A DNA stretch of 47,202 nt from Plakobranchus ocellatus (taxonomy: Eukaryota > Mollusca > Gastropoda > Plakobranchidae), in assembly GCA_019648995.1 (NCBI GenBank), contig BLXT01007237.1, positions 1,178,010 to 1,225,211 of the forward strand, in the 5' to 3' direction. Below, one piece after another: positions 1 through 12,189 of this stretch. The notes beneath the pieces were generated by a model that was given only the letters and a program-made list of their open reading frames with translations, made no database searches and was not told the origin of the DNA. Every line of letters begins with the position of its first letter. The stretch's first letter is position 1. The position numbers and the translations under genes were made by a program.

Positions 1-1838
1 CACCATTTGCTGCTGGAGCTTTGTTTCTTAGTGTCCCATGGAATTTCATTAGTCTCATTCCAGCCAACATTATAGGTAAGGTTTCATTTCTTTTTTAATT
101 CTGATATTTTTTACATTTAATTTTTATCCTTTTTTCATCTTTTGTGATTCTTCAAGTGAAACAATCACTGTGTAAAATGTTTTTAAAATGCATTGTATGA
201 CAAAATGACAGTTTTGTAGTAGGAAAGAAAAAAGTTATTATTACAGATGCCATTTCACTTGGCACATTCCACATCTCAGTCCTAGTCCAAGATGGATGTC
301 TTGGCTGCTTCTCATAATCTAAACCAGCATCCTGCTCCACTGCTGTCTCTGTTGAGCAATGTCTCTTAATTTGTTGAGGTTTTGTTGGCTTTTGAGGGTG
401 AGGTGTTGTCAATTAAGCAAGCCAGCTCTCTATTTAGGACGATGTACCAAGCATTTTTCACAATAATTCTTTCATAATTTATGTATTACAACCAGTGCAA
501 ATGAGTAGAAAGTTACTTTTTAAGCATTTTTTCATTTCTAAAAGTAAAACAACCTTGAACTTCTTTTTTGGGGAAGCTTTACGAGGGTGAAAACTATGCA
601 GAACTATGTTGAATCTGAGCCAAAATGTGGGAATTTTACTTTTTGCTAAAAACAACAAATTTCAAATTAATTTTTTTCAAAAAAGTTTTATATGTGACCG
701 GACCCTTTCAATCTGGTCACAAGACATGGGTCGTGGCATACAGAAACCTGGTGCTTGTTGGTAGATGTAAATTTGGGCTAGAGCCTGAAATGCATCATAA
801 AGCCATACCAGGTCGATTTTCAGTCATTTGTAAAAAAAGATTTTTTTTTTTTTAATTTTAATGTTGAACTCACTGAGAACTAATCCTGCAACATTTGCGG
901 GATGTTCCTGATGTCAAATGTGACAGAACCCGCACCTGTTGCGGGATATGCTTTGTCGACCTATGACCTCTATAGAAACCCCACAAATGTCATGGGATTC
1001 ATTCAGTGAAATATGCTAGCCACACATCTTATTTTGTTTCATAACAAGTTTCGTTTTCATCAAGTGGTAATTTTTTATGTTATTTAAGCCCAAGAGGAAG
1101 CCACTCCTAACAGTGTTGAAAATGAAATTCTGACGATGTTGTAAACAAAAGTTAGAAACATGGCAAAGCGACAAGGCAAAAGCAATATCTTTAATATTTT
1201 TGATGATAGTGAAATCGAAGAAGTTAGCGATGATGTAAACCCAGAGTTTATGCCTGAAGTATCTTACTTATCTGATAGTGAACCAGAATCAGACCCTAGA
1301 CCTAGTACTAGAGATCTAGTAAAACTAAGGCCACGTCCAAATCTAGATATCTAAATTAACTCTTTCGTGACTGCCCGTTTTTGAGTTTTTTTCATGAAAA
1401 TCGTCATAGGGAATTTTTAAAGGGTCGAGTTTTCATCAAATATAGCCTTATCATATATCATAGTGTTTGAAAATGAATAGAGATCACATATAGACTACTT
1501 GCTTTATAAAATTGCTTATATTTTTCCAATCTGACTTTGTTGAATTGTTACTAAAAATAGAAAAAATAACTAAGCAACAATGAAATTGGACAGTCACAAA
1601 GAAGGAAAAAAAAAGTATACCAAGATATGTTCAAATAAAGAATATTTATTCAAACTATGACTATTCCTACATGTCATATGCAAAAATGATGAGGATGCTG
1701 CAAAAAATAATGGAATTGGAGAGGGGGGGAAAAGGTGTGTAAAATCAAGAAAAAAAATAACAGTGCGAAAAAAGCAGAATATATATAGGCCTAATATCTA
1801 TATATATATATATATATATATAGATATAGAGGCCTAGC

Positions 1839-1869
<31 letters not shown>

Positions 1870-4800
1870 CTATATATAAATGTGTACACACACATATATA
1901 GAGGCAAAACAGAAACATCTTATCTTTTTGATCAATCATAGTTAGCGACAAGATGTAAAAGTAATGTAAACAAAAGATCGTTTCCAATGGATACCAGGAA
2001 GCGCACATCTGTAGGGTTATAAAAAACGGTTAGATCTACGTCCAGAACAGTCATAAATACAAATGTAAAGGCTTTTCTCTGAAATCTGATTTTATGATTC
2101 AGCCAAAAAAGCAGGATTAGATCTAGATACACTTTTACATTCACTTTTTCGCTTGTTTGCATCACCATAGATCTAGGAATCTTACATCTTTACTTAGAGT
2201 CTACTCATCCACCGTTTCTAACAGGAGACAAATCCTCGTTTCCCTCATCTGAGCTGTCCTCAGGTTCACAACGAATTTCATATTCATCAGAAGAAAGTTG
2301 AAACTTTCATCAGAATCAAAATCTAAAAAATTAAACTCCTTCTCGGGTAGATCTAGTAGCGTCAAAATGGAGGAAGAAGGAATCCCGTCCCGGCCTAAAA
2401 GCTTTTGTTATGATTCTAAATTTAGATAAACAAAGCTAGAAATTCCGCATTATTTTCGAATAAAAGTATCTGTTGGGGTTTCCTCTTTACAAAAATAGCA
2501 AGGTATTTCACTTGTACCAAAAATAGAGCACGATGAGGCGTCTATTTTAAGCCCTTAGATCTATCGTTCGAATTCGAACGAAATCCCATAGGGCTGTCGC
2601 GAGAGCGTTAAGTGTAGAAAGAGTGAATCTAGTAGAGCTAGATTTAGATCATGTCTTGAGTTAGTTTCTGAGCAGTGATGATTTCATTTATAAGCACAAA
2701 TAATAAAAGCTCAAAGACAGTCATATTAATTTTTTCTCAAATTTTAATGCAAATGAACAGTTTTGAAAAAATTTTTTTAGAAAAATCAAATTTCATAGTG
2801 TGTTGGAAAATCATTATTGCATTTGTTAGACGTATGTGTGTAAATATTATAAAAGTGAATATGGTGGAATTTTTTAATGAATTTTTAATATTGGGCAAAA
2901 ATAGCCAGTCCCCAGCAGATGTAAATCTGCCAAGACCCTAGTCCTTGGTGAGTTGAAAATGACTTCAAGTATTTTAAAATGATTATTTTTTCACAGGTAG
3001 GTAGGAAAAAAATTTACCCAAAATTGTCAAAGAGGGGTCAATTTCTTTGTTCGTTTTTTTTTTTTTTTTTCGCGATTTTTTTTTTTGCTCGCGGATATCT
3101 GATACTTACCCCATAATGTTGCATATGAATTTTTGTCATTTTCTCAACTCTTCATTAATGAAGTGTGCGCATGAATAGAAAAGGAATTTTACAAGATTAA
3201 AGTAGTCTGCATGTATGATTAGTAGTTTTCCATGTCTTCTTACCTATCATCACTGATGAGGTTAATTTCTATGCTTTCAGCGACACATAAGTTAAAAATC
3301 TCCATAAATATTAACATATATTTCAATTTATATAAAATTTACAAGAAACATCAAACTTTTTGCTAAATTTAAGATATTTTAAATTAAAAAACATCTCCTG
3401 TCAGTGGCCAACTAGATTGTGTCCATAGTTTCAAGATGGCAGACAGCATTAAATCTAAGCCAAGCATTTGAATGATTTGAGAGCTCTAGGTCTGCCGATA
3501 ACAATTTAAGAGATATAATAGAGTGTTAATTCTTGGGAAGGCCTCTTCAGTCTTCTGACTCAGGGAAGGCACTGATTTAAAGGTGGAAGGAGAGATATGG
3601 GAAAGAACACAAGTTGAGCCCTGCTTCCATCTTACCATAAATGGGAGGACCTGGATTTAGATATAGAGATATAAAAATCTAGAATATTGATTTATTTGCA
3701 GAATATATATTCTAGGCAAAATTATTGAAAACATGCTTTTTTATTGCTTCTACTTTCCAACATAATTTATCTTTGATTCTATGTAACCTAGGAAAACTGC
3801 CTGTATAAATGAAAAATAACGGAAAAATACACTTATAAATTTTAAACGCATTTTCTCAGTTTCTGTTTTTATCACATTTTGTCCCTTTAAACTACCATAA
3901 CTCAGCTGAGATGTCAATAAAATTCAAACTGCATATTGTTCAGAAAAATCTCAGGGAACTAGAAATACCAAAATCTCAAAATGTTTCGTTGGGCACATGT
4001 GAAGGGTTTTTGCAGGCCACCACACATATTACAGAATTTGATCTGATTTGACTACTTCTATAGAATGCTTTTAATCCCATTTTTTCCTGAGGCAATTTTT
4101 ATTGCAAGATATCTCTTGCATGTTTTTAATCCTTCAACATGACTTAAAGTTGACGTTTACTAGTTTTTTATGTTTACATATGAACAGAATATATTAAGAT
4201 TATGAATTACTTCTTTTTTCATCCTGTAGTGAATTATTTGCACAAAATGGAAAACCTTTATTTTGGCAGGTGAGATGTGGGTCGGCGTCACACTGGCTGT
4301 AGGAGTTGAACTGGTGCCCTCTCATGTTCGCACATCAGCTGTTGCTGTATACTTATTCATCATCACCAATATTGGAGGCAATGTACCCCTTTTAGTGCCA
4401 CCTATACAGCATTCATTTGAGTCTAATGGGGCATCTAAAGCTGAAGCCTTGAGAGGTCAGTATGACTTGTGTTGAGGATGAAGAGGAGCTTGTTTGATTC
4501 TTAAGACTTTATGAAACATTTGACTTTTTAGGTTTGTTTCTCTATGAAATGGGGTTTAAATTCATAAATTTTCTAAAATACTTCTTTTATTAACTGTCTT
4601 ATAGTAAGTGTTAATGAAAAAAATATTTAAGAAAATTTATGAATTTAAGATTCATTTCAGCAAATAAGAAAATCTCTCTTGAAACTTTGGAGAAAATTTT
4701 TTTTTTAAATGTTTAATTATGATAGAAAATATATGAAATAAAAAATATTTAACAAGGGTTGAGAATATTTAGCAATCACTGGAAAGATTGAAGGGGAATA

Positions 4801-5392
4801 CAGTAGAGAAAAACAGAGAAAATCTTTTATTGAAAGTTGTAACTCGGGGTCATAGGTGGTGATAGCAACAACAGCAGTATAAGATCAAACTAGAACAAGT
4901 TTGAGTGAAGGACTATGATTGCCATTATGTGTTCCAGACAGGGCACCTAAGGAAGAAGAAAAAATGTAAAGCTTTTTAGACAAGTATGTTTTAACTTTCA
5001 ATGCTCACCATGACAGATATATTAATTAGAAAAAAAGCTATTTAATCCAGTTCAAATGCAATATATTGTTGAAAGCAGCTTCCTGAATGAGGAAAAATGT
5101 TGCTCTATCACCTTTGATTTCCTTGCCATTACTATCCAATTTATGAGCGAATCAAAATTTTTCCTTAATATGACTTACAGAATAAAAATAGCAATATTTA
5201 TATCTGGAAATGAAGGCAACAATCTTGGTCTCCCTTTTTGCAGGTGCATTGTACATTCTGTATCCTGGTCTGTATGTTTTGAGTGGAGTATTATTCTTGC
5301 TTACACTGTTTGTGGTGCGGCGAGATCAACGCAGGGCCGCTGGGCAATCCTACGTCAACATGAACAAATCAGATGAAAATCCCTCTGCATGA
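1..5392 (+). CDS. Spinster-like MFS transporter, 3' half (3 exons)
   Basis: This is the C-terminal part of a multi-pass major facilitator superfamily carrier. Splicing 3-75, 4270-4455 and 5244-5392 gives one continuous frame, with both introns in phase 1 and with GT/AG ends. The product has a hydrophobic segment (FISLIPANII), then GEMWVGVTL, an ELVPSHVRTSAVAVYLFI segment with a conserved Arg, then IGGNVPLLVPP. A last membrane helix (ILYPGLYVLSGVLFLLTLFV) is followed by a basic cytosolic tail RRDQRRAA and the end NPSA. Spinster family proteins are lysosomal or plasma-membrane lysolipid/sphingolipid carriers. The match to that branch is from remembered motif style, so another MFS branch is possible. 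The 5' exons lie left of the window. Nothing suggests it is broken. Confidence 0.72.
3..75 (+). CDS. Spinster-like transporter, exon with membrane segment
   Basis: The frame starting at base 3 reads PFAAGALFLSVPWNFISL and continues through PANII to a GTAAG donor at 76. The last base (G) joins GT of the next exon to make Gly, so the intron is phase 1. The left end of this exon is outside the window. Confidence 0.65.
   Translation, partial: HLLLELCFLVSHGISLVSFQPTL
1160..1354 (+). pseudogene. Acidic N-terminal fragment of a piggyBac-like transposase
   Basis: The 64-codon ORF starts MAKRQGKSNIFNIFDDSEIE and continues with Ser-Asp-Glu clusters (SDSEPESDP) before a basic stretch KLRPRPNL. PiggyBac transposases usually begin with such a disordered acidic segment. 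It stops just 2 bp before the TTAA of the inner element, so the insertion probably cut the ORF. There is no DDD catalytic core nearby. It could also be a chance acidic ORF. Confidence 0.35.
1798..1866. repeat. (TA)n microsatellite, interrupted
   Basis: Two runs of alternating TA are separated by a short AGATATAGAGGCCTAGC spacer within the piggyBac element. Confidence 0.85.
2205..2370 (-). pseudogene. Remnant of piggyBac transposase N-terminus
   Basis: On the minus strand one frame reads LTLLDLPEKEFNFLDFDSDE. After a frameshift near 2298 another reads DEYEIRCEPEDSSDEGNEDL and ends in TGA at 2205-2207. Asp/Ser/Glu-rich N-termini of this kind are usual in piggyBac transposases. The remainder of the protein is missing, so the element would need a transposase supplied elsewhere. 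Confidence 0.4.
4270..4455 (+). CDS. Spinster-like transporter, penultimate coding exon
   Basis: The exon is preceded by TTTTGGCAG and ends at a GTCAGT donor. It encodes the GEMWVGVTLAVGVELVP segment, then HVRTSAVAVYLFIITNIGGN and a proline-rich turn LLVPP, ending in a polar loop (NGASKAEALR). Both ends are phase 1. The mix of a conserved Arg between two helices and glycine-rich helix packing fits an MFS carrier. Confidence 0.72.
4456..5243 (+). other. Intron of transporter gene, nothing else seen
   Basis: This AT-rich intron runs from a GTCAGT donor to a TTTTTGCAG acceptor. I see no embedded exon or repeat element. Confidence 0.6.
5244..5392 (+). CDS. Spinster-like transporter, last coding exon
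   Basis: The exon follows a good pyrimidine tract and acceptor (CTCCCTTTTTGCAG). It encodes the final helix (LYPGLYVLSGVLFLLTLFVV), a positively charged border RRDQRR, and a short hydrophilic tail ending NPSA before TGA at 5390-5392. The basic border places the tail on the cytosolic side by the positive-inside rule. Confidence 0.74.
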
Positions 5393-8300
5393 TTGGTATG
5401 AAGCCTCCAATAATGGCAGATTGATATAATAGTGCAAACTTTTTTTTTCACGTTCCTTCTTGTGTACACACTTTGTTGTGTCTGAAGCACAAATATTGTT
5501 TAAAGATCAAACGTATGTGAAATTTAAGATCATGATATTGCTTAAAAAGGCTTTAAAAAAGATGAACAAAAAGACAAATAATTTTTAAAAATATTATTTA
5601 TTTATTGTGTGGTCTTGACCACTGTATATATGCCAAGCAATGAGAGCTTAGTGTAATGTTCCCTTTTTGTTTAATACCATGACACTTAAAGTAAATTATT
5701 GCCAACTAGATATTATACATAACACCAAACAATACTGACGGAGAGCATAAAAGCCTGAGATCACCTTGTTATGGACTAACTATATACAAAAAACCAAAAC
5801 CAAAGTAAAACAATAGTACATAAAGGTCAGAACATTTCACCATTATGTTTCATCTATGATAAAAATTAAATGTTAATATTTAAATATTACTAATTATTAA
5901 AAAATTTAATCTGTCTCAATTGCAATGTAAGGTGGCCCATGCAAATATAAAATGCCTTTAAATCAGTTCTCATGAGGTGGGATTGAGGACAAGCTTTTGA
6001 ATGGTTGGCAGTTGGTGCAAGCCGCTCTTTTTCTACATATATCCATTTCAAATGATGCTTTTTAAAAGTAACAAAATATTGCAAAAAATCTTGTACTGTT
6101 GTCTTACTCTTGTTAGGAAGTATATAAGTTAAGGAACTCCACTCATTTTGTGGAACTGCTTCACTTTATTTTTATTTTAGAAAATAGTTCCATACTCTCA
6201 ATATGACCCATTTGTCACATGTACTCATTCTTATTGATTTATCGATATGTCTTCTGTAGCTCTAGCTGCCTTATTTATATTTCATGTTATGTGTAATGCA
6301 GCTGTACTACTTTTTTTTTGTGTAAGGTTAGTGCTAATTGACTGCAAACTAGCAAAATTTTTATGGAAAGAATGGTTCCGGTGGCTGAACAAGAAATTAT
6401 TTGTGTAATTAAAATTAATCTTGTGTTCTCTTGATTGTAGAAATTATTTTGTAACATTTTACATTACTATGTGATTTGCATATTAAACTAATGTATGTTT
6501 TAAAAGACTTTCATTTTTCTTTTATAGTTTTCCCTGCTGGTTTTCTAAGAGATATATTTTTGTCATCTAGGTAATTCCATAAATAGTTTATGAACACTTT
6601 TATTTCTTTATTCTTTTGCATTGAATGTAGCTTAGCATGTATGCAGTTGTTACAAAAAACCAGAAGAAACAAAAGAATTAAACACTTCACCACTTTTTAC
6701 AGAAAAATGAGATTTCAGAAATTTTAAAGAGGTAGGGGGGCTCTTATTCCATACACAACAATCACAACTTCTTTATAAATGAGATCTTTGCTGCTAGAAG
6801 AGTCCACTCATCCTTTTTTTTTTTTTTTCAAACAAACAAAGACCTTTTTTGGTGTTTGTTAATTTATGTGATATGGTAGCTTGTGGTACTACCACATGGG
6901 GTAGCTCAAACTGACCACAGAAAGCTTCTTACAAACCTCTGCATCAGTTTGCAATTATGGCCCCTGGCAGAGGGCTGAACAAATCAAACAGTGATTAACA
7001 ATATTACTGAGCAGACCAGGGAGCTTCAGCTAGAGGCCAGTGCCTCTGAATATTCATTCTTCTTTGCCTTGTCCCATTGAAAATGCCTTCTTCACACAGA
7101 GTGTTTTCAGTAGGGAATGGGATTGAAGCAATGACCATTCTTTTTATGTATGTGTTATTGGGAAAAAAAAACAAACCTCTAAAGTTTTGTAAAAGTATTA
7201 TCTGCATAGTCTTTTTCCTAACATGAGTATAAGATTCAAAGAATAATCTTGTTTTTAAATCTTTTTAAATGGAATTTTTTTTTTTTAACAAGCATAATTC
7301 AAATGTGGTTATACTTCCCTCCTATCTCATTCCTTATTTGTAATTTTTGTTTTCTCATTGAAAAGGCCTAAAACGTTTTTCTGATAGGTTTGCAACGGTA
7401 AAAAATGGGCAGAGCTGTGTGCATTCCGTTCCAAGATTGATAATTTTCAAACTTGGAAAATACCTTAATGAAGACAAAAATAATAAAATTTTGTTTTTCC
7501 TCATAGGTGTTGTATAGGACATCCAACTCATTAGGACTGGTCGCCATTTGCAGTATTTTGACCAGACAGATCCACGAGTTGGCCTGCATTTTGAGAATAA
7601 AAATTTTAAACTGTAAGATTGAAAACATTTTCTTTGTAGTTTTATTAGTTGTATGCTGTTCAAGGAAAAAAGAGAGTAACAATGCAATTCTATCCTTGTA
7701 TAATAGTGTTCTGCTGGAAATTGTGACAGTGCTAAGCAAAATTGTAATAGTTGACATCCCTGCTTATTTATATTGAAAACTTTGTACATACAATACTAAT
7801 ATTATGTATTGGTGATTAAGTCTGGAAAATAAATACGTCTGTGAAACTCAGTGATAGGAAAAGGAAATGAACATTTAGAGAAAAGAGGAATGTGATATTG
7901 TGTTATGGCACCTGCTTTTATGTTACTGAGGGGCCCTCTTTTTCGTTGAATCTTTAGTAATACCAAAATAAGTTAATGCACATTTTATATTTTTTTTCCT
8001 CTTTTCAAAAATCTCGGCAGCCATCTGAACAAATCAGATAAACATAAAATATGACTTTTTAAAGATTTAGACAGCCATCTGAACAAATCAGATAAATATA
8101 TGATATGACTTTTTAAAGATCTAGACAGCCATCTGAACAAATGAGATAAACATATGAATATGACTTTTGTCTTCTTTGAAAAGTCAGATGTCACAGGTAA
8201 TCTTCCGATTAACAACTTAATTTTTTTTTTTTAATTTTTAAGTTTGATTTTTTCCTTGAGGGTATGAAAATTTGGGCTCCTTGCCTTTTATGAAAAATTG

Positions 8301-9022
8301 TAGGTAAATATTTTATGTACCTGAAAATAAATGTCAGTCCACAAGAAACACATGAGAAATGTTTGACAGAAATTTGCAACTGGCACTCAAGACCCCTCAA
8401 GAATGTTATGACATACACTGTTGCTTTGGCTGATTAAAATGCGTTTTTTATACCCTACCCAGAGTGTTCCTTTGACTCGATGAATTATTTTCATTCATGT
8501 TCAAAAGTGCCAAATTCTCGTATTTAGAGTGAGAATCAACAGTAAAAGCTCCATATAGCTTTTACCATTGCAAAACCACAAAATGAAGTTTCAATCTGTC
8601 AAGGATTTGAAATGCTCAAAGCGTGACATCCAAGTCTGACTAATTTAGACTGGTGTGAAGATCAAATATATTTATTGTAGATAATTTTTGTGAGAGAAAG
8701 CTGTGTATTCATCATGTTCTTATCCTGCATGGAAATGTATTGAGCAAGAACTGAGCTTCAAACTCAAACGCCTGTTATATATTATATATATATATATATT
8801 TATATTCCTTTTATATTTTTTTTTCTAAACTCCTCTGAATTTTCTTTATTAATTTTATATTTAGGCAGTCGATTTGTATTACAGTATACTTTATACTTTT
8901 TTGTGTCACTTTTATTTGAACACATTATTCCATTTGTGGAATTTAAATGACCACCTTGTATTCAATGTTTTGGTCAGCAATTGTAAAAAAAAAAATTTTT
9001 GGTAAAAATTTCTTTAAATAAA
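5393..9022 (+). other. Probable long 3'UTR and downstream flank of the transporter
   Basis: No coding exon is seen here. AT- and T-rich sequence runs to candidate poly(A) signals AATAAA at 7828-7833 and 9017-9022. The true end is unknown. It contains the 54-bp minisatellite at 8019-8168 and a TA microsatellite near 8776-8800. Confidence 0.4.
8019..8168. repeat. 54-bp minisatellite, about 3 copies
   Basis: The units begin AGCCATCTGAACAAAT at 8019, 8073 and 8127. Each continues with GAGATAAACATA or a close variant and ATATGACTTTTT. The 54-bp period is a multiple of three, so it creates a repetitive minus-strand ORF that I regard as spurious. Confidence 0.85.
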
Positions 9023-11330
9023 TGTTTCTTAGGAAATGCTTTACTTATACCAATACATCACTTCCTTAGGACTTTTTAGGATAACTTCTTTGTACTAAAA
9101 TCTGCCCTCAATTTAAGTGAATTCTTTTACCTTACAATTTGATTTTGTATTAAAAGTGACTATTTCTTTGAATTAAACACATTATGATTTCATTTGTTTA
9201 GGTTGGTCCATACATTTGTCTAATGTGTCGTAATGTTTTTTTGGTTTTTTTTTTGTTTTATTTTCAACAATTATTTTTCTTGACTTTTAAAGTCTTTTGC
9301 TTTTTATTTATGAAGATGAAGAAATGTCTTCAAATTAAACCTCCAACTTTGAGAGACAGAGTAAGGGAAGTTTTAACTGCTGATATGATAACCTTTTATT
9401 GTGTAAGAAAGTTTACGCAGACAAATTTTTCTTATGTTAAAAGTAACATTAGGTGCTTCATTGTCATCTTTTTACATTTTTGTTCTAAAAATGAAACCCC
9501 AGGCAAAGGTTTTTACCTTTTTTGATTTTGGATCAATTATTTTTCTAATAAATAGAATTCTATCTCCCATTTTGTCCAATATTGAAAAAAAAATTGCTAT
9601 TTCAAAGTCTCAGGAAGCCAAAAATTCAAAAATAACTTATTTGGCTCTATTATTTTGGCCAAGTACAGTGCAGTGGAGGGTTCTGTACTGCCAGTGTGTC
9701 AATTGTGTTGCTCCATACTTTTTTAACAGGTATGCATTCAGCAGATTGGAGGAGAAAAAGGAATGAAATGGGCCAACCATTGAACAGCTTAGGCCAGGTC
9801 TCACACTTATTGGAGATGGGCAGGCTGCGATTGGGCTGTAATTGACTTGTCTTACTCATATTGGAACAAAGAATTGAAAGAAGGCAATCTCCCACCAGTG
9901 AAGTACAGAAAAGGGTAAACAATGTGATAGTTGGAATATGCTGCAGAATTCAGGAGTAAGACTAAAGCCCCTGGCAGAGTGGACGCCGACGCCTCGCCGA
10001 CGTGGAGTCAAAGCATATTTTTGACGCCATTAGATTTTATTTACAAACAGATAGTGAATAGCGCCAGGTGGGGGCGGCGCGGAAGCGACGCCGACGCTGA
10101 GCAGACTAGGCAAAAAAATGTGATGTGAGTTCACTTGCAGCTAGCATAAAAAAAATGCGCCGAAAACGTCTGCGAGACACTTTTACTCTGCCAGCACCTT
10201 AAGAGAGATGGATTGTGGTTTGGAGGAGTGCCATAGCATTTAACTACACATACCCCAAAAAACTTAAGCGACTTTGTTTTTTCTACAGCGGTATGGATCT
10301 AAAAGAAAATAGTTAAGTTACCAATGTATTAAAGATCTACTTAGCAGAATAAATAACACATTCATGGTCAAATTTTTATCATGTGACCTTTTACATCAAT
10401 TTCAGACAAATTGAGGTAAAAAAGTGTTCTAGGCCACTCTGAATTTGACAAAGCAAAGTGATTTGTTTGGTTTTTCATTTGGTACAAACTTAATAAATAT
10501 CTCTTCTCTCACCCTAAGGAACATTTCCTGTGTAAAGACGAAAATATTATTAGCCCTATGTCCTAGAATCTTTTATATCTTTTCTCTTGGAATAGTAAGT
10601 TTCTACATAAAATATCTAATGTGAAGATATTACTTCTATTTTATTATCTTTTTTTGTCATACTTTATGAGATGCTAAGGAAAGGTTTAATGTGATAGAAA
10701 AAAAAATTACCATTATAACCCCGCAACTACTACCAAGTCAGCAAATTCCAATTCACAGTCAATTCAAAGTTGGGGATTGTACCAAATTTTTTTCTCTTGG
10801 AGAAGTCAGATGGAGGTTTCAAACTTATCTCATCTGTCCTCTTGCCAATAATCTCAGTGAATTACAGGAAAAAATTTCCTTCCAGTATAAAATGTCTTGA
10901 AGGGAATGGGCTACAATGAACAGGTCAGTGGCTAGTTAAGCCTGTGCGTTGTTGTGCTTTATTTTATATAATTTCTTATTGGCTTTGACAGATTTGTATA
11001 GAGCAAACTTGGATTTCTTATCCTGCATCACATAGTTTCACCGTTACAAAAAAAAAATTGTTCCTTTCTTTTGTATTTGAGTGATTCCAATTTGGATAGT
11101 TGAAAATAATTTTTTTTTAATCCCAATTTTATACATTTAAACATCATGGCTTTATGTGGCTTTATCAGTATAATAAAATCTTCAAAGATATTAAATTTTT
11201 AATGCAATGATAAATCCATGTAAATGCAAACACTTTGGCTTTGGTATTGCTTCACTTCTTTCAGTATCAACAGTGAAACAATAATGTTCATATTGAAAAA
11301 AACGACATAAAAGAGGCAGAATCCAGTAAA
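9023..11330. other. Intergenic stretch with a Harbinger MITE
   Basis: Low-complexity AT-rich sequence with no gene recognised. The only structured feature is the GC-richer 234-bp insertion at 9966-10199. Confidence 0.5.
9966..10199. mobile_element. PIF/Harbinger-type MITE with TAA target duplication
   Basis: The left end reads AGCCCCTGGCAGAGT and the inverted right end AGGTGCTGGCAGAGT, with 12 of 15 positions identical. The element is flanked by TAA on both sides (9963-9965 and 10200-10202), which fits the TWA target of PIF/Harbinger elements. Its ends are much richer in GC and CpG than the surroundings (GACGCCGACGCC). It has no transposase and is therefore non-autonomous. Confidence 0.6.
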
Positions 11331-12158
11331 GTACGTTAGTGAAGTTTTATTACAAAGGAAAAAAATACAATACCTAATATTAGCACAAGTAAGTGTAAAA
11401 ATTTTAAGTTACAGTCAAAAAGACAATTCAATAGAGGTATCCAAAAGAGGAAGCTACCAGTTACATTTCAACAGAGGTTAACCCAACACCAATCACCTGG
11501 AAATAAATCCTTTCTATGAAGTATCACATTTTATGTAACATTACCATAACACAATAGTAACAATGCTTTAATTTCTTTTTTTTTCCTAAATTTTATAAAT
11601 ATGGAATTCCATGCTAAAAATAATTTTAAAAAATAACAACTGAATACACTGTACTATGATTCCAAAAAGTAGCATCAACTTAAAAATAGTAAAATGATTA
11701 TGAATTCCTCAAACAGTTGAATTATTTTGCTTTTTCTTTCATCTAAGTTCCTACTCCACAGAATTAATGTAGTGTAAAAATGAACACTTGCAGACACTTT
11801 ATGATCCTATTTAAAAAAAGGAAAAAAAATAGCTGCACGTTCCAAAGTTTAGGAAATCTCTAAACATAGACAAGTTCTTTATTAGTAAGTATTACATTAT
11901 AATATTAACAATAAAAGGCCAACACAATATAAAAATAGGTTAATTTAAGGCTAATACTCTTTAGTAACAGTCACTGTTAGTAACATTTGGTTATTTCAAT
12001 AAAAGTTGTAGGCCTATATTCTTCTGTACTACACCTACATGGTCATGCATTGCACTACTGACAGCAAAGGTGAGAGGATTGTTAACTTTTCTCATTGCAT
12101 AACTAAACAAATCACTATATAATAAGTTTTTTACAATTGATTCTAAAGTAAACATATA

Positions 12159-12189
<31 letters not shown>

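Larger units (their letters stand above)
1356..2611. mobile_element. Non-autonomous piggyBac element with TTAA ends
   Basis: TTAA occurs at both ends (1356-1359 and 2608-2611). The first bases inside are CTCTTTCGTGACTGCCC on the left, and on the inverted right end CGCTCTCGCGACAGCCC. These match at 13 of 17 positions. TTAA target duplication plus CTCTTT-like termini is typical of piggyBac. At about 1.25 kb it is too short for a full transposase. It contains a long AT microsatellite and a decayed acidic reading segment on the minus strand. Confidence 0.6.
865..2957. mobile_element. Decayed piggyBac-like element (outer, interrupted)
   Basis: The left end reads AACTCACTGAGAACTA (from 867). The inverted right end (to 2954) reads AACTCACCAAGGACTA, matching at 13 of 16 positions. 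Both are preceded by a degenerate TTAA-like tetramer (TGAA and TCAA, reading inward). Inside is a 64-codon acidic ORF that resembles the N-terminus of piggyBac transposases. A second, better-preserved element sits at 1356-2611. Without that insert the outer element is about 0.83 kb, so it is non-autonomous or deleted. The target duplication is not clean and the family is an inference. Confidence 0.35.
76..4269 (+). other. Intron of transporter gene carrying piggyBac-type insertions
   Basis: This intron of about 4.2 kb is AT-rich. Apart from the transposon-like block at about 865-2957 it holds only short ORFs without recognisable domains. A small hairpin-capable stretch near 696-722 has GTGACC and GGTCAC arms. 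I see no exon in it. Confidence 0.6.

Noticed and set aside
696-722. GTGACC...GGTCAC hairpin
   Set aside because: Six-base arms are expected by chance at this scale.
7355-7789. 144-codon minus-strand ORF and overlapping ORFs on both strands
   Set aside because: Composition is AT-driven, no domain is visible, and several frames are open at once in a 3'UTR-like region.
7985-8215. Minus-strand ORF with 18-residue repeats
   Set aside because: The 54-bp minisatellite period is a multiple of three, which keeps the frame open by chance.
9223-9766. Two overlapping plus-strand ORFs of about 100 codons
   Set aside because: Low-complexity Phe-rich translation with no family resemblance.
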